NCBI GenBank assembly: GCA_007121075.1
Contig: SKMK01000011.1
Span: 1-50,832 of the forward strand
Source of the DNA: Syntrophomonadaceae bacterium
Lineage (GTDB): Bacteria; Bacillota; Dethiobacteria; DTU022
DNA: 50,832 nt
Direction of reading: 5' to 3'
Shown piece after piece: positions 8,982-16,693 of the stretch; the stretch's first letter is position 1; every line of letters begins with the position of its first letter. Made by a program: the position numbers and the translations under genes. The notes beneath the pieces were generated by a model, which worked only from the letters and a program-made list of their open reading frames with translations, ran no database searches and was not told the DNA's origin.

Positions 8982-9321
8982 TTTCAGGACCTCCTTTGTT
9001 TAAGTTAAAAACATACTCATTCCGGGATCCTTTGTAGATAAAGAGCTGTTTAAACACCCCCTCCTCGTTAATAAATTAAAGATGCTTTCAAAGTATCAGC
9101 CCCTTTTCCGAATATTTTTGATCCGTGGTTAATATTTTCAGGTAAATATAAATGGTTTTGAGCAGATTATGTGCAAATATTAATTTAACTATTCAGTTAT
9201 CTAAATAATTTCTCCTTTAGACGGCCATTTCCTTTTTGGAAACAAAAATTTAATATGCTATTTATTACAACAATTTCAATTAAAAATGTTCTTCTCATAG
9301 CCAGGTACCAGCCACACAAAA
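8982..9321 (-). promoter_or_regulatory. cstA upstream region with candidate promoter
   Basis: AT-rich 340 bp without a convincing gene. On the minus strand a candidate promoter has TTGCAC at 9176-9171, an 18-nt spacer and TTTATA at 9152-9147, which leaves a leader of about 165 nt before cstA. Farther upstream is an inverted repeat GTTTCC-AAAAA-GGAAAT (about 9229-9245). A second purine-rich AGGAGGGGG near 9060 precedes a GTG with too little spacing to be a believable leader ORF. I see no known riboswitch. Confidence 0.3.
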
Positions 9322-9357
9322 ACCCCCTTCGACTGCATCCAGGGCAGGAAAGGGGGT
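9322..9357 (-). terminator. Intrinsic terminator after the sirtuin gene
   Basis: On the minus strand ACCCCCTTT and AAGGGGGT pair around a loop of about 20 nt, followed directly by a T run (TTTTTGTG). It lies about 58 bp beyond the stop of the NAD-dependent deacetylase and separates that unit from cstA. Confidence 0.85.
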
Positions 9358-9414
9358 CATCACTTTATCCATTAATTCCGGTTTTGATCTATTAATAAAG
9401 CTGTCTTTCAGCTT

Positions 9415-10176
9415 TTATGCCTTCCCGGGTTTGTTTTCAAGGGCTTCAACCAGGTCTTCTAAAACCTGGCCGATATCTTCCCTGATTACCACTTCCGATT
9501 TTCTGTCATAGTCTGTTTGCTGATTATTTATAATCGCCATTTTCTTTGCCAGGCGGGGCAAATCGGCTACGGGATAAACCACAAGGCTGCTTCCAACTAC
9601 CACCATAAACTCACAGTCAGTCTGTACCCTTAAATTGAGTTCAAAGAAAAATGAAGGCATTGGGTCCCCGAAGAGGACTACTTCCGGTCTGAGCATGCTG
9701 TGGCAGCTGTGGCATATTGGGGGAATGCGTTTTAATTCAACCTGCTGGACCAGCTCTTCAAAAGGATATTTCTTCTTACAGCCCAGGCAGTAACCTGACC
9801 TTAAGTGGCCGTGGACTTCCCATACATTTTTAGAACCGGCCCGGACATGCAGGCCGTCAATATTCTGGGTAATCAAACCCTTCAAATAGCCCATCTCTTC
9901 CAGGCGGGCCAGCATATAATGGCCCTGGTTGGGTTCCGCTGAGAAAATCTTGGCAAAACGGCTAAAGGCAGCTTCGTAAAATAAACGGGGGTTGTCATAC
10001 AGGACATCAACAGATGAAGTGGCAATCGGATCGATTTTTTCCCAAAGCCCGGTGCCCGGCGACCGGAAATCAGGGACACCGCTGGCAGTACTGATACCGG
10101 CTCCGGTTAAAACATAAAAGCGTTTGTTATCTTTAATCAATTCAGACAGGCGTTCGATTTTTTCAGCATACTCCAT
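9415..10176 (-). CDS. cobB: NAD-dependent protein deacetylase, SIR2 family
   Basis: Sirtuin that removes acetyl (or other acyl) groups from protein lysines using NAD. In 253 residues it shows the NAD motif GAGISTASGVPDFRS (about 25-39), TQNIDGLH (103-110), catalytic His122 in WEVHGH, and a structural zinc site of Cys130/Cys133 (CLGC) and Cys155/Cys158 (CHSC). GSSLVVYPVADLP is the late NAD-binding segment. Deacetylase and desuccinylase activity cannot be told apart here. It starts at the ATG at 10176 with GGAGG upstream, 21 bp after the stop of the HAD phosphatase gene, so the two are likely co-transcribed. It may regulate acetyl-CoA enzymes. Confidence 0.93.
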   Translation of the reverse strand: MEYAEKIERLSELIKDNKRFYVLTGAGISTASGVPDFRSPGTGLWEKIDPIATSSVDVLYDNPRLFYEAAFSRFAKIFSAEPNQGHYMLARLEEMGYLKGLITQNIDGLHVRAGSKNVWEVHGHLRSGYCLGCKKKYPFEELVQQVELKRIPPICHSCHSMLRPEVVLFGDPMPSFFFELNLRVQTDCEFMVVVGSSLVVYPVADLPRLAKKMAIINNQQTDYDRKSEVVIREDIGQVLEDLVEALENKPGKA

Positions 10177-10197
10177 CCGGTAACCTCCAATCCATTT

Positions 10198-10920
10198 TTA
10201 GACGCCGTTTTTGATACCCCGCCCTTTCGGAAGGCACAGGGAGCGATCTGAGCAGTCTTTCAAATCAGGTTTTTCAATTTTTATAATATCGTAAAAATCT
10301 GTCCATGGCGAGTAGGTAAGGCCGTATTCTTCACAGACATCAGCCAGCCTGTCCCGGGCGCAAATTTGATCGCTCCATGCAGCGCCAAAACGATCATTAC
10401 TCCCGTCACCCACGTAGATAACCGGCTTGCCGGTTTCTTTAACTGCCATTACATGGGCTGCTTTACAGTTTCCGCAAACCGGGCACACCACGTGGGCATA
10501 TGGATTTTGCACCGTGATTTTACCATCTTCACCGATCATGGTTTTGTTTCGATATATACAATCGATTTTTTCCAGCAACCCGTGTTTTTCCAATACCGGT
10601 TCAATGTAAAAGCCAAACCCATCGCTGGCTACAATTACAGTACTGTTTTTTTTCCGGGCATGCTCCAAAAAATCATAAAAACCCGTTCTGATTTCCGCCC
10701 ATTCCAGTGATTTAAGGCGCAGAAGATCCAGATCAGGAGGAAGCATTTTAGCCATCTGCCTTAACCATTCCCTGATCGGTATCTCCCGGCGCCTGTACTT
10801 GCTTTCGGTTTCTTCGTATACAGGCCCTCCGTAATATGCGGCCAGTTCCGAAGATAAGTCACCCGTAGTTATCGTACCATCAAAATCTACAACATAAGTA
10901 TATTCAGTTCCTACAGTCAT
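10198..10920 (-). CDS. HAD phosphatase, MtnX/SerB-like (HAD-IB)
   Basis: Haloacid-dehalogenase-superfamily phosphatase of about 240 residues. Motif I is VDFDGTITTGD (nucleophile Asp and acid Asp), motif II is the Ser of VIVASDGF, and motif III is VGDGSNDRFGA. The overall form resembles MtnX-like 2-hydroxy-3-keto-5-methylthiopentenyl-1-phosphate phosphatases. No other methionine-salvage gene is nearby, so the substrate is open. An insert with VCPVCGNCKA adds three cysteines and may bind metal. The frame is open to 10962, but the ATG at 10920 is chosen because GGAGG lies 6 bases before it and the protein then begins MTVGTEYTYVVDFDG. Confidence 0.85.
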   Translation of the reverse strand: MTVGTEYTYVVDFDGTITTGDLSSELAAYYGGPVYEETESKYRRREIPIREWLRQMAKMLPPDLDLLRLKSLEWAEIRTGFYDFLEHARKKNSTVIVASDGFGFYIEPVLEKHGLLEKIDCIYRNKTMIGEDGKITVQNPYAHVVCPVCGNCKAAHVMAVKETGKPVIYVGDGSNDRFGAAWSDQICARDRLADVCEEYGLTYSPWTDFYDIIKIEKPDLKDCSDRSLCLPKGRGIKNGV

Positions 10921-10983
10921 TACGGGCCTCCAATCCATGAAAAGCATTCTTATGAGCATCAATCAATTTCTTTTTACATAATA

Positions 10984-11002
10984 AAGGCTATAAAAAAGCC
11001 TT
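10984..11002 (-). terminator. Weak hairpin terminator after gph
   Basis: Stem AAGGCT / AGCCTT with a short A/T loop, about 34 bp beyond the phosphoglycolate-phosphatase stop, followed on the minus strand by TATTATG. The T tract is broken, so termination may be partial. Confidence 0.45.
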
Positions 11003-11035
11003 TTCTCTTACCAGCGACAACAAACTGCTTTTCTA

Positions 11036-11689
11036 TTACTTAAAAAGGCCTGTTACATCCCAAGGTTTTTCAGCCAGCATCAGGGCTCCACCTTCCCTTA
11101 ACTCATCGGCGGGCCGAAATCCCCATAAAGCTCCAACCGGGTAAAATTTGCCGGCAGCCGCAGTTTTCATGTCAGTAATAGTATCACCAAGATAAACTGT
11201 TTCTTCGGGCTTAAATCTCATTGTTTCAGCAACCGCAAGGGCTCCGGCAGGATCAGGTTTTCGGGGCACTCCTTCCCGGATTCCCTGCATGGCGATAAAA
11301 TTCCATTGGGGCAGCAAAGTCTCTACAGTCAGGGTGACAAATTCCTGGGGTTTATTAGAGAATATTGCTTTGGGGATCATGCGGTCTTCAAAAAAATCAA
11401 GCATTTCTTTTACACCCGGATAGGGAACAGTGTAATCCGCCCACCTTCTCCCATATTCTTCTTTGACCGTTTTGACAAGTTCTTTAAAATCAATCCTGGC
11501 TAGCTCGCTTTCAGGAAAAGCCCTCTGGACCAGCGCCTCGATCCCGTCACCGACAAAATACCGGTAAGCATCAACAGGATGTTCTTCACAGCCTTTTTCT
11601 CTAAGGACGGCATTAACCGAGTAAGCCAGATCTTTTAGCGTATCGAGCAAGGTTCCGTCAAGATCAAAAATGATCGCTTTAAAACTCAT
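11036..11689 (-). CDS. gph: HAD hydrolase, phosphoglycolate phosphatase-like
   Basis: HAD subfamily IA phosphatase of 217 residues. Motif I is IFDLDGTLLDT at the N-terminus, motif II the Ser of AIFSNKP, motif III the Lys of RKPDPA with VYLGDTITDM. A helical cap lies between motifs I and II. The length and motifs match phosphoglycolate phosphatase or pyrophosphatase PpaX-type proteins; sequence alone does not separate these. The frame extends to 11740, but the ATG at 11689 follows GGGGA with good spacing and begins MSFKAIIFDLDG. It has its own unit between terminators at 10984-11002 and 11841-11886. Confidence 0.88.
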   Translation of the reverse strand: MSFKAIIFDLDGTLLDTLKDLAYSVNAVLREKGCEEHPVDAYRYFVGDGIEALVQRAFPESELARIDFKELVKTVKEEYGRRWADYTVPYPGVKEMLDFFEDRMIPKAIFSNKPQEFVTLTVETLLPQWNFIAMQGIREGVPRKPDPAGALAVAETMRFKPEETVYLGDTITDMKTAAAGKFYPVGALWGFRPADELREGGALMLAEKPWDVTGLFK

Positions 11690-11840
11690 AATAATTCCCC
11701 TTTTTGCTTGATTCATAAGCACATATAAAAACAGCGCCACAAACCATAAATTAAAGCAAGTAGTTTACAATAAGCTATATATAATAAAGCCAGTGCCGCT
11801 GGATTATACTTAACTTTGACGGGTAAAAAAACAAAATAAA

Positions 11841-11886
11841 GGGACACTCCCTGACTCGGCAATTTGTGGAGTGTCGAGGGTGTCCC
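11841..11886 (-). terminator. Terminator with two alternative pairings after the asparagine-synthetase homologue
   Basis: On the minus strand the element begins GGGACACCCT and ends AGGGAGTGTCCC, followed by a T-rich tail (TTTATTTTGTTTTTTT). The outer arms pair through GGGACAC/GTGTCCC. An inner copy GACACTCC (minus strand, 11875-11868) can instead pair perfectly with GGAGTGTC (11850-11843). The two folds are mutually exclusive. It lies 30 bp beyond the stop of the 11917-13383 gene. Confidence 0.65.
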
Positions 11887-11916
11887 CTTAAAAAACAAGA
11901 TATTGACCAGGTATTA

Positions 11917-13383
11917 TTAGCTGGTTTTTGTCCAACGCCCTACAAGGGGCAGCACTGATTCCGGGTAATACCGGCGGAAAATGCGGTAATAATAAAGTTC
12001 TTCCTTATTTCTTACCGGGACCGGGGCTTCTGCCGTTTCTTTTTCAAACTCTTCATCGCTGATCGCTTCTTCTGCAACTTCAGTCAGCATATCCGATGAA
12101 CCCGACCCCTGATCAAACTGCTGCTTTTCGCGCCAGGCCACCTTGGATCCAAGTTCTTTCTCAAAAGCCCTTCTTAAAATCCACTTATCCACCGGTTCAT
12201 CTTTATCGGCATCAAAGTCATGCAGCTTCCAGTCAAGGGGGAATTGCTGGACGAGTTCAAGCAGGGCAGGCTTTAAAAAGGGCACCCGGCAATCAAGCCC
12301 GTGAGCGGAATTCATTCGGTCAACTCTCTGTAAGCCGGTCCGGCTCAGGTTTTTAATAAATTTTTCAATTTCAGCAGTAATTTCTTCCTCAGAATCGAGG
12401 GTTTTAAGATAGCTGTATCCGGCAAATATTTCATCCGACCCTTCACCGGTAAGCATCACGTTGCGCCCATCGTTAGCTGCAAAGCGGGCAGCGATATAGT
12501 TGGGAATCGAAGAACGGACATAAGCGCAATCAAATGATTCAAGGTGATAAATAACCGAGGGCAGCACTTCCAGCATATCATCAAGCCCGTAGGTATACAC
12601 ATGCGGTTTCGAACCAATCCGTTCTGCCACTATCGCCGCATATTTAATATCCTGACTTCCCTCTATGCCGACTGTATAAGTATTAATCGGTTTTGACGAT
12701 ATTTCTGAAGCAATGGCCGCCACCACGCTGCTGTCCAGGCCACCGCTCAGATACACGCCAAGACCCTCTATATCGACGTCGGTCATTCGTTCTTCCACGG
12801 CAAGCCACAGCAGGTGGCGCATCTTTTCTTCTGCCTCCTCAAGGGTAAGGTTGTTTTTCTTAACCACTTTGGGCAGGCTGTAGTACTTGATCCAACCTTT
12901 TCCTTTTTCATAATAACTGCCTGGAGGAGCTTCCTTGATAGGGCTGTTCAAATCAACAAGGGCTTTTATTTCCGGGGCAATATAGAGGGTTTTGTCCCTG
13001 ATCGTGTAATAAAGTGGCTTTACTCCAAAAGGATCCCTTGCCACAAGGCAACTTCCGTCTTCTTTTAAGTAAGCCAGGGCAAATTCCCCTTCTATGTTTT
13101 CAAAACAGGAAAGGCCCTTCTTTTGCAGCAGTTCACTAAACTTGCTTTCTCCTTCGCTGCCCTGGAGGGCAGCGCCTTCTTCTGAAAACACGATATAACC
13201 ATCAAGAGTAGCCGAGGACGCTTCATCGTATTCGAGAGAGACATTATTTAAAACAGCCAGGCTCTGGCAATCTTCATCACAGTCTTTTTCCCTGCAGGTC
13301 CCCCTAAATTTAACTTTCTCTATCAGGGGATCCAGGTTTGCCGTATTATCCTTATCACCAAACACGGCAACTAATCCGGGCAT
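11917..13383 (-). CDS. Asparagine synthetase homologue with degenerate glutaminase domain
   Basis: Homologue of glutamine-dependent asparagine synthetase (AsnB). The C-terminal ATP-pyrophosphatase domain looks intact: SGGLDSS (about residue 215), TGEGSDEIFAGY, CRVPFL, and WILRRAF. The N-terminal Ntn domain keeps FENIEGEFALA and ARDPFGVKPLYY. However, the start reads MPGLVAVFG where active enzymes have MCGIVG, so the nucleophilic Cys is Pro. The usual RHRGPD is replaced by KFRGTCREKDCDEDC. It therefore probably uses free ammonia or another amine, or adenylates a different carboxylate. The start is the ATG at 13383, 10 nt after GGAG; an in-frame TTG at 13389 is less likely. It lies 100 bp downstream of the NuoG-like gene, with a hairpin in between. 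Confidence 0.82.
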   Translation of the reverse strand: MPGLVAVFGDKDNTANLDPLIEKVKFRGTCREKDCDEDCQSLAVLNNVSLEYDEASSATLDGYIVFSEEGAALQGSEGESKFSELLQKKGLSCFENIEGEFALAYLKEDGSCLVARDPFGVKPLYYTIRDKTLYIAPEIKALVDLNSPIKEAPPGSYYEKGKGWIKYYSLPKVVKKNNLTLEEAEEKMRHLLWLAVEERMTDVDIEGLGVYLSGGLDSSVVAAIASEISSKPINTYTVGIEGSQDIKYAAIVAERIGSKPHVYTYGLDDMLEVLPSVIYHLESFDCAYVRSSIPNYIAARFAANDGRNVMLTGEGSDEIFAGYSYLKTLDSEEEITAEIEKFIKNLSRTGLQRVDRMNSAHGLDCRVPFLKPALLELVQQFPLDWKLHDFDADKDEPVDKWILRRAFEKELGSKVAWREKQQFDQGSGSSDMLTEVAEEAISDEEFEKETAEAPVPVRNKEELYYYRIFRRYYPESVLPLVGRWTKTS

Positions 13384-13409
13384 GAGCAATCATCTCCTGT
13401 AAAATATTT

Positions 13410-13431
13410 GTCTTCTACTCCTGTAGAAGAC
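13410..13431. other. Perfect hairpin between the NuoG-like gene and the asparagine-synthetase homologue
   Basis: GTCTTCTAC and GTAGAAGAC form a 9-bp stem with a TCCT loop. On the plus strand a T run follows (TTTTTATTATTA), which is the layout of a terminator, but no plus-strand gene lies before it. On the minus strand the hairpin sits 26 nt before the start codon of the downstream gene and lacks a T run, so it may stabilise or segment the transcript. Confidence 0.5.
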
Positions 13432-13482
13432 TTTTTATTATTATAGCATATCCGGGAGTGATTGTAAAAAAATGCCTTGATT

Positions 13483-14139
13483 TCAGGCTTTTTGGTCTTT
13501 CTTGTAGTAGAGTGCACCCACCGGGCAAACATCCACGCAAAGCTTGCATTCAGTGCAGATGGAATCAGCAAGGGGCAGATCATTAAAAGTAGTTACAACC
13601 CGCTTTAGGCCCCGGTTACTAAAACCGATCGCTCCGACCTCAGCCTCAACCCGGTCGGCCCAAATACACTGGCCGCATAAGACACAGCGGCTGCGGTCAA
13701 ATGCAAATTCTGCAGGGCTGTCATCAAGTTCAAATTCTCTTTCAATCGGTTTAATACGATCCCGTTTTAGCTTGAAGCCTCTTTTTTTAGCAATCACCTG
13801 GAGGGCACAATTACGGTTGGCCGGGCATTCCCGGCAGTTAAGGTTGTGATCGGAAAGGAGCAGTTCAAAGCCGGTTTTGACCAGGCGATCCAGGCGAGGG
13901 CTCCTGGTTTTTACCACCATTCCCTCTTCAACTTCCCTGGTACAGGAAGTAACCGGCCTTTCATGCCCTTCAATTTCGACAAAACAGAGCCGGCAGGAAG
14001 CATTGGGCCTGGTTTCCTTTTTTATGGCACATAAATGGGGAATGTAAATATCATTCTCCAGGGCTGCCCAGAGTATTTTTTCACCATGGTGGGTTTTAAT
14101 CTCTCCATCGTCTATGGTAATAGTGATTTCTTCACTCAT
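13483..14139 (-). CDS. NuoG/HoxU-like iron-sulfur subunit of a diaphorase
   Basis: Electron-wiring subunit of 218 residues equivalent to the N-terminal part of NuoG, or HoxU, without a molybdopterin or hydrogenase domain. A plant-type [2Fe-2S] site is formed by HLC, SCRLC and SC (about residues 35-65). A His-Cys3 [4Fe-4S] site is HNLNCRECPANRNC (about 98-111). Two further [4Fe-4S] sites are CVLCGQC and CTECKLCVDVCP. It would carry electrons between the flavin subunit and a partner enzyme. The ATG overlaps the stop of the NuoF-like gene (ATGA), indicating translational coupling. The catalytic partner, such as a hydrogenase or formate dehydrogenase, is not in the window. Confidence 0.88.
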   Translation of the reverse strand: MSEEITITIDDGEIKTHHGEKILWAALENDIYIPHLCAIKKETRPNASCRLCFVEIEGHERPVTSCTREVEEGMVVKTRSPRLDRLVKTGFELLLSDHNLNCRECPANRNCALQVIAKKRGFKLKRDRIKPIEREFELDDSPAEFAFDRSRCVLCGQCIWADRVEAEVGAIGFSNRGLKRVVTTFNDLPLADSICTECKLCVDVCPVGALYYKKDQKA

Positions 14140-16046
14140 TTCGCTTTACGCTCCTTTTCAGCCGGCAGTTCGGGGGGAGAAAGTTTAATGACGGCATCAT
14201 ATTCATCCGGACAGGCCTTGCGGCAGTTATCGCACTTAACGCATTTATCCTGATCGATCGCCTTTAAACCGTCTTCCCTGGTATATATGGCTTCAGTAGG
14301 GCAGCTTCCCACGCAAACATTGCACAGCTTGCTGCATTTGGGCGGTTTAATATAGTAAAGGATTAAATCACGGCAAACCAGTGCCGGACAGCGTCCTTCT
14401 TCAACATGAGCCCTGTATTCATCATAAAAATACCTTAGCGTGGTCAAAACCGGATTGGGAGCAGTCCGGCCCAGGTTGCACAAAGAACCGTCACGAACAT
14501 CTTCACTGAGTTCTTTCAAAAGTTCCAGGGTTTCAAGGTCGCCTTCGCCCCTGGTTATATCCGTAAGGATATCGAGCATATGCTTGGTGCCCAGGCGGCA
14601 GAAGGTGCATTTTCCACAGGATTCATGCTGGGTAAATTCCAAGAAGTAGCGGGCCACCGAAACCATACAGTCATCCTGGTCCATAACCACCAGCCCTCCT
14701 GATCCCATGATCGCTCCCGCTTCATGCAGGGAGTCAAAATCAATCGGCACATCGAGAGAGGATTCCGGTAAACATCCCCCGGATGGGCCACCGATTTGCA
14801 CTGCTTTAAATTCCCGTCCGTTGGGCAGACCATCGCCAACTTCTTCAATCAACTGGCGCAAAGTAGTCCCCATGGGCACTTCGACCAGGCCGGTATTGTT
14901 AATTTTGCCGACCAGGGAGAAAACAGCGGTTCCCGGGCTTTCAGAAGTCCCTGTACTTTTAAACCAGTCTGCGCCCCGGCTTATGATCAGGGGCACATAA
15001 GCAAAGGTTTTGACGTTGTTAAGCACCGTCGGTTTCCCGCGAAATCCCTGTTCAACCAGGCGGGGCGGTCTGCTTTCAGGCATGCCCATCTTGCCTTCCA
15101 TGGAGTTAACCAGGGCCGTTGCTTCGCCGCAAATAAAAGCCCCCGAGCCCTGGAACACCTCCAGGTCAAATGAAAAATCGGTGCCCAGGATGGAAGAGCC
15201 AAGAAGGCCTTTCTCCCGGGCCTGCTTGATGGCTTCCCGGACATGTTCCACAGCGCGGGGATATTCGGCCCGGATGTAAAGATACCCCTGGTGGGAACCT
15301 ACAGCATAAGCACATAGAATCATCCCCTCTATAACCAGGTGGGGATCCGACTCAAGGACACTGCGATCCATGAAAGCCCCAGGGTCACCTTCATCACCAT
15401 TACAGATAACATATTTTTCATTTTCACCGTTGTTAAGGCATGCTTCCCATTTTTTACCTGCAGGAAAGCCGGCACCACCACGGCCTCTCAGATTGGCTTC
15501 TTTTACTTCTTCCAGTACAAAGCCTGGATCTTCAGAAAGCGCTTTAGCAAGGGCTTCGTAACCACCGTTGGCTATGTAGCTTTCAATCTTTTTAAAATCA
15601 GTAAGTCCGCAGTGCTCCAGGATCATTTTCTCTTCGTAGACACCCCGGGGAAAATCCTCAAAGGTGGGAAATTCATCATTGCGATCGAGGGCGGCCATGG
15701 CATATTCATAGGAGGGATCATCGCCAGCCAGAAAATCTTCCACCAGCCGGTGGACCAGCCCTTCATCAAGGTTTCCGTAACAAACAGCAGGGTAGCCGGG
15801 TTTGGCAATGATAGCCAGAGGCTCGGCATAGCAATGCCCAATACATCCAACTTCTATTACTTCGGCTTCCAGGCCTTTGGTTTCAATCTCGCGGATAAAA
15901 TCCTCCTTGACCTGCATTGCACCGGCAGCAAGGCCGCAGGTGGCCGTTCCTATCAGCACCAGCGATTTTTCCTGCCGGGCCTGGATAGACTGCCTGGCTT
16001 CTTCCTTCATGTCTTCATATCTCTTAAGGAGATCAGTCTTGTTCAC
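14136..16046 (-). CDS. NuoF/HndC-like NADH-binding flavoprotein subunit
   Basis: NAD(H)- and FMN-binding subunit of a soluble diaphorase, of the kind found in electron-bifurcating hydrogenases and formate dehydrogenases. Order: N-terminal thioredoxin-like [2Fe-2S] domain (TATC, GCIGHC); 51-kDa domain with GRGGAGFPAGKKW for NADH and GDEGDPGAFMDRS for FMN; SLBB; [4Fe-4S] motif SCGKCTFCRLG; and a C-terminal two-cluster ferredoxin domain (CSKLCNVCVGSCP, CVKCDNCRKACP). The frame is open to 16091. I choose the GTG at 16046, behind GAAGGTGG, which overlaps the NuoE-like stop by 14 bp and gives an N-terminus of (M)NKTDLLKRYEDMK. The extra N- and C-terminal iron-sulfur domains separate it from complex I NuoF. 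Confidence 0.9.
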   Translation of the reverse strand: MNKTDLLKRYEDMKEEARQSIQARQEKSLVLIGTATCGLAAGAMQVKEDFIREIETKGLEAEVIEVGCIGHCYAEPLAIIAKPGYPAVCYGNLDEGLVHRLVEDFLAGDDPSYEYAMAALDRNDEFPTFEDFPRGVYEEKMILEHCGLTDFKKIESYIANGGYEALAKALSEDPGFVLEEVKEANLRGRGGAGFPAGKKWEACLNNGENEKYVICNGDEGDPGAFMDRSVLESDPHLVIEGMILCAYAVGSHQGYLYIRAEYPRAVEHVREAIKQAREKGLLGSSILGTDFSFDLEVFQGSGAFICGEATALVNSMEGKMGMPESRPPRLVEQGFRGKPTVLNNVKTFAYVPLIISRGADWFKSTGTSESPGTAVFSLVGKINNTGLVEVPMGTTLRQLIEEVGDGLPNGREFKAVQIGGPSGGCLPESSLDVPIDFDSLHEAGAIMGSGGLVVMDQDDCMVSVARYFLEFTQHESCGKCTFCRLGTKHMLDILTDITRGEGDLETLELLKELSEDVRDGSLCNLGRTAPNPVLTTLRYFYDEYRAHVEEGRCPALVCRDLILYYIKPPKCSKLCNVCVGSCPTEAIYTREDGLKAIDQDKCVKCDNCRKACPDEYDAVIKLSPPELPAEKERKAK

Positions 16047-16581
16047 TGTTTCCACCTTCTTTCGGCCCTGATTCCTCTCCGGCTGGACCATCCCGGTCTG
16101 CTTCCAACTCCAGCATGATCCCGTCTACCCTGGTCGGGGTAACCTTTCCTTCCACCTGGTCGTCAACGACCACCACAGGAGCCAGAGAACAACATCCGAC
16201 ACAGGCTACCCGCTCCAGGCTATAATGCCTGTCCGGGCTTGTTTCACTTTCTTTTATTTCCATCCTCCGCTCGAATGATTCAAGGGTGATATCACCGCCG
16301 GTCATGTAACAGGCAGTTCCCAGACACACCTTGACCTCGTGTTTACCTGGAGGATTTAACCGAAACTGGTTATAAAAGGTAGCCAACCCAAAAACATCGG
16401 CTGCCGGCACATCCAAACCTTCAGCAATCTTTTCCATGGCCAGAACGGGTAGATAACCCAGCTTTTTCTGGACCTGTTGTAAAACAGGAATTAAATTCTC
16501 ATGGGTTTTTGAATTTTCACCAAGGACTTCCTTAACACAGGCAAGTATTTCTTCTTTCTCGCCTTCCTTTAACTGCAACAA
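16033..16581 (-). CDS. NuoE/HoxE-like [2Fe-2S] subunit
   Basis: Thioredoxin-fold [2Fe-2S] protein that normally pairs with the NuoF-like flavoprotein. The four ligands are visible as VCLGTACYMTGG and VACVGCCSLAP, and the helical N-terminal half has the usual VLQQVQKKLGYLP and GLATFYNQF. The 182 residues include an acidic C-terminal tail. It begins with TTG (16581) behind AGGAG, the first of two adjacent TTG codons. It is the first gene of the diaphorase run, with a likely promoter at 16662-16689. Confidence 0.9.
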   Translation of the reverse strand: MLQLKEGEKEEILACVKEVLGENSKTHENLIPVLQQVQKKLGYLPVLAMEKIAEGLDVPAADVFGLATFYNQFRLNPPGKHEVKVCLGTACYMTGGDITLESFERRMEIKESETSPDRHYSLERVACVGCCSLAPVVVVDDQVEGKVTPTRVDGIMLELEADRDGPAGEESGPKEGGNSEQD

Positions 16582-16661
16582 TTACATCTCCTGTCCTCAA
16601 AAGTTTAATAAATAAAAAGGCAGGCGCCCGGTAGCAAAACCAGGCTGAATCCCACCTTTTG

Positions 16662-16689
16662 ATTATAACATTTTTTGTTTATTAATGCA
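16662..16689 (-). promoter_or_regulatory. Candidate promoter of the diaphorase genes
   Basis: On the minus strand TATAAT (16667-16662) is preceded by a 16-nt spacer and a weak -35 TGCATT (16689-16684). It lies just after the AcoX-like stop and about 80 nt before the NuoE-like start. Between it and the gene is a GC-rich stretch with a short imperfect hairpin and a run of T (about 16614-16650), which might act as an attenuator. Confidence 0.45.
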
Positions 16690-16693
16690 GGGT

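Noticed and set aside
8900-9062. GTG-started leader ORF upstream of and overlapping cstA
   Set aside because: AGGAGGGGG is only about 2 nt from the GTG, and the frame runs far into cstA out of frame with a composition unlike a protein.
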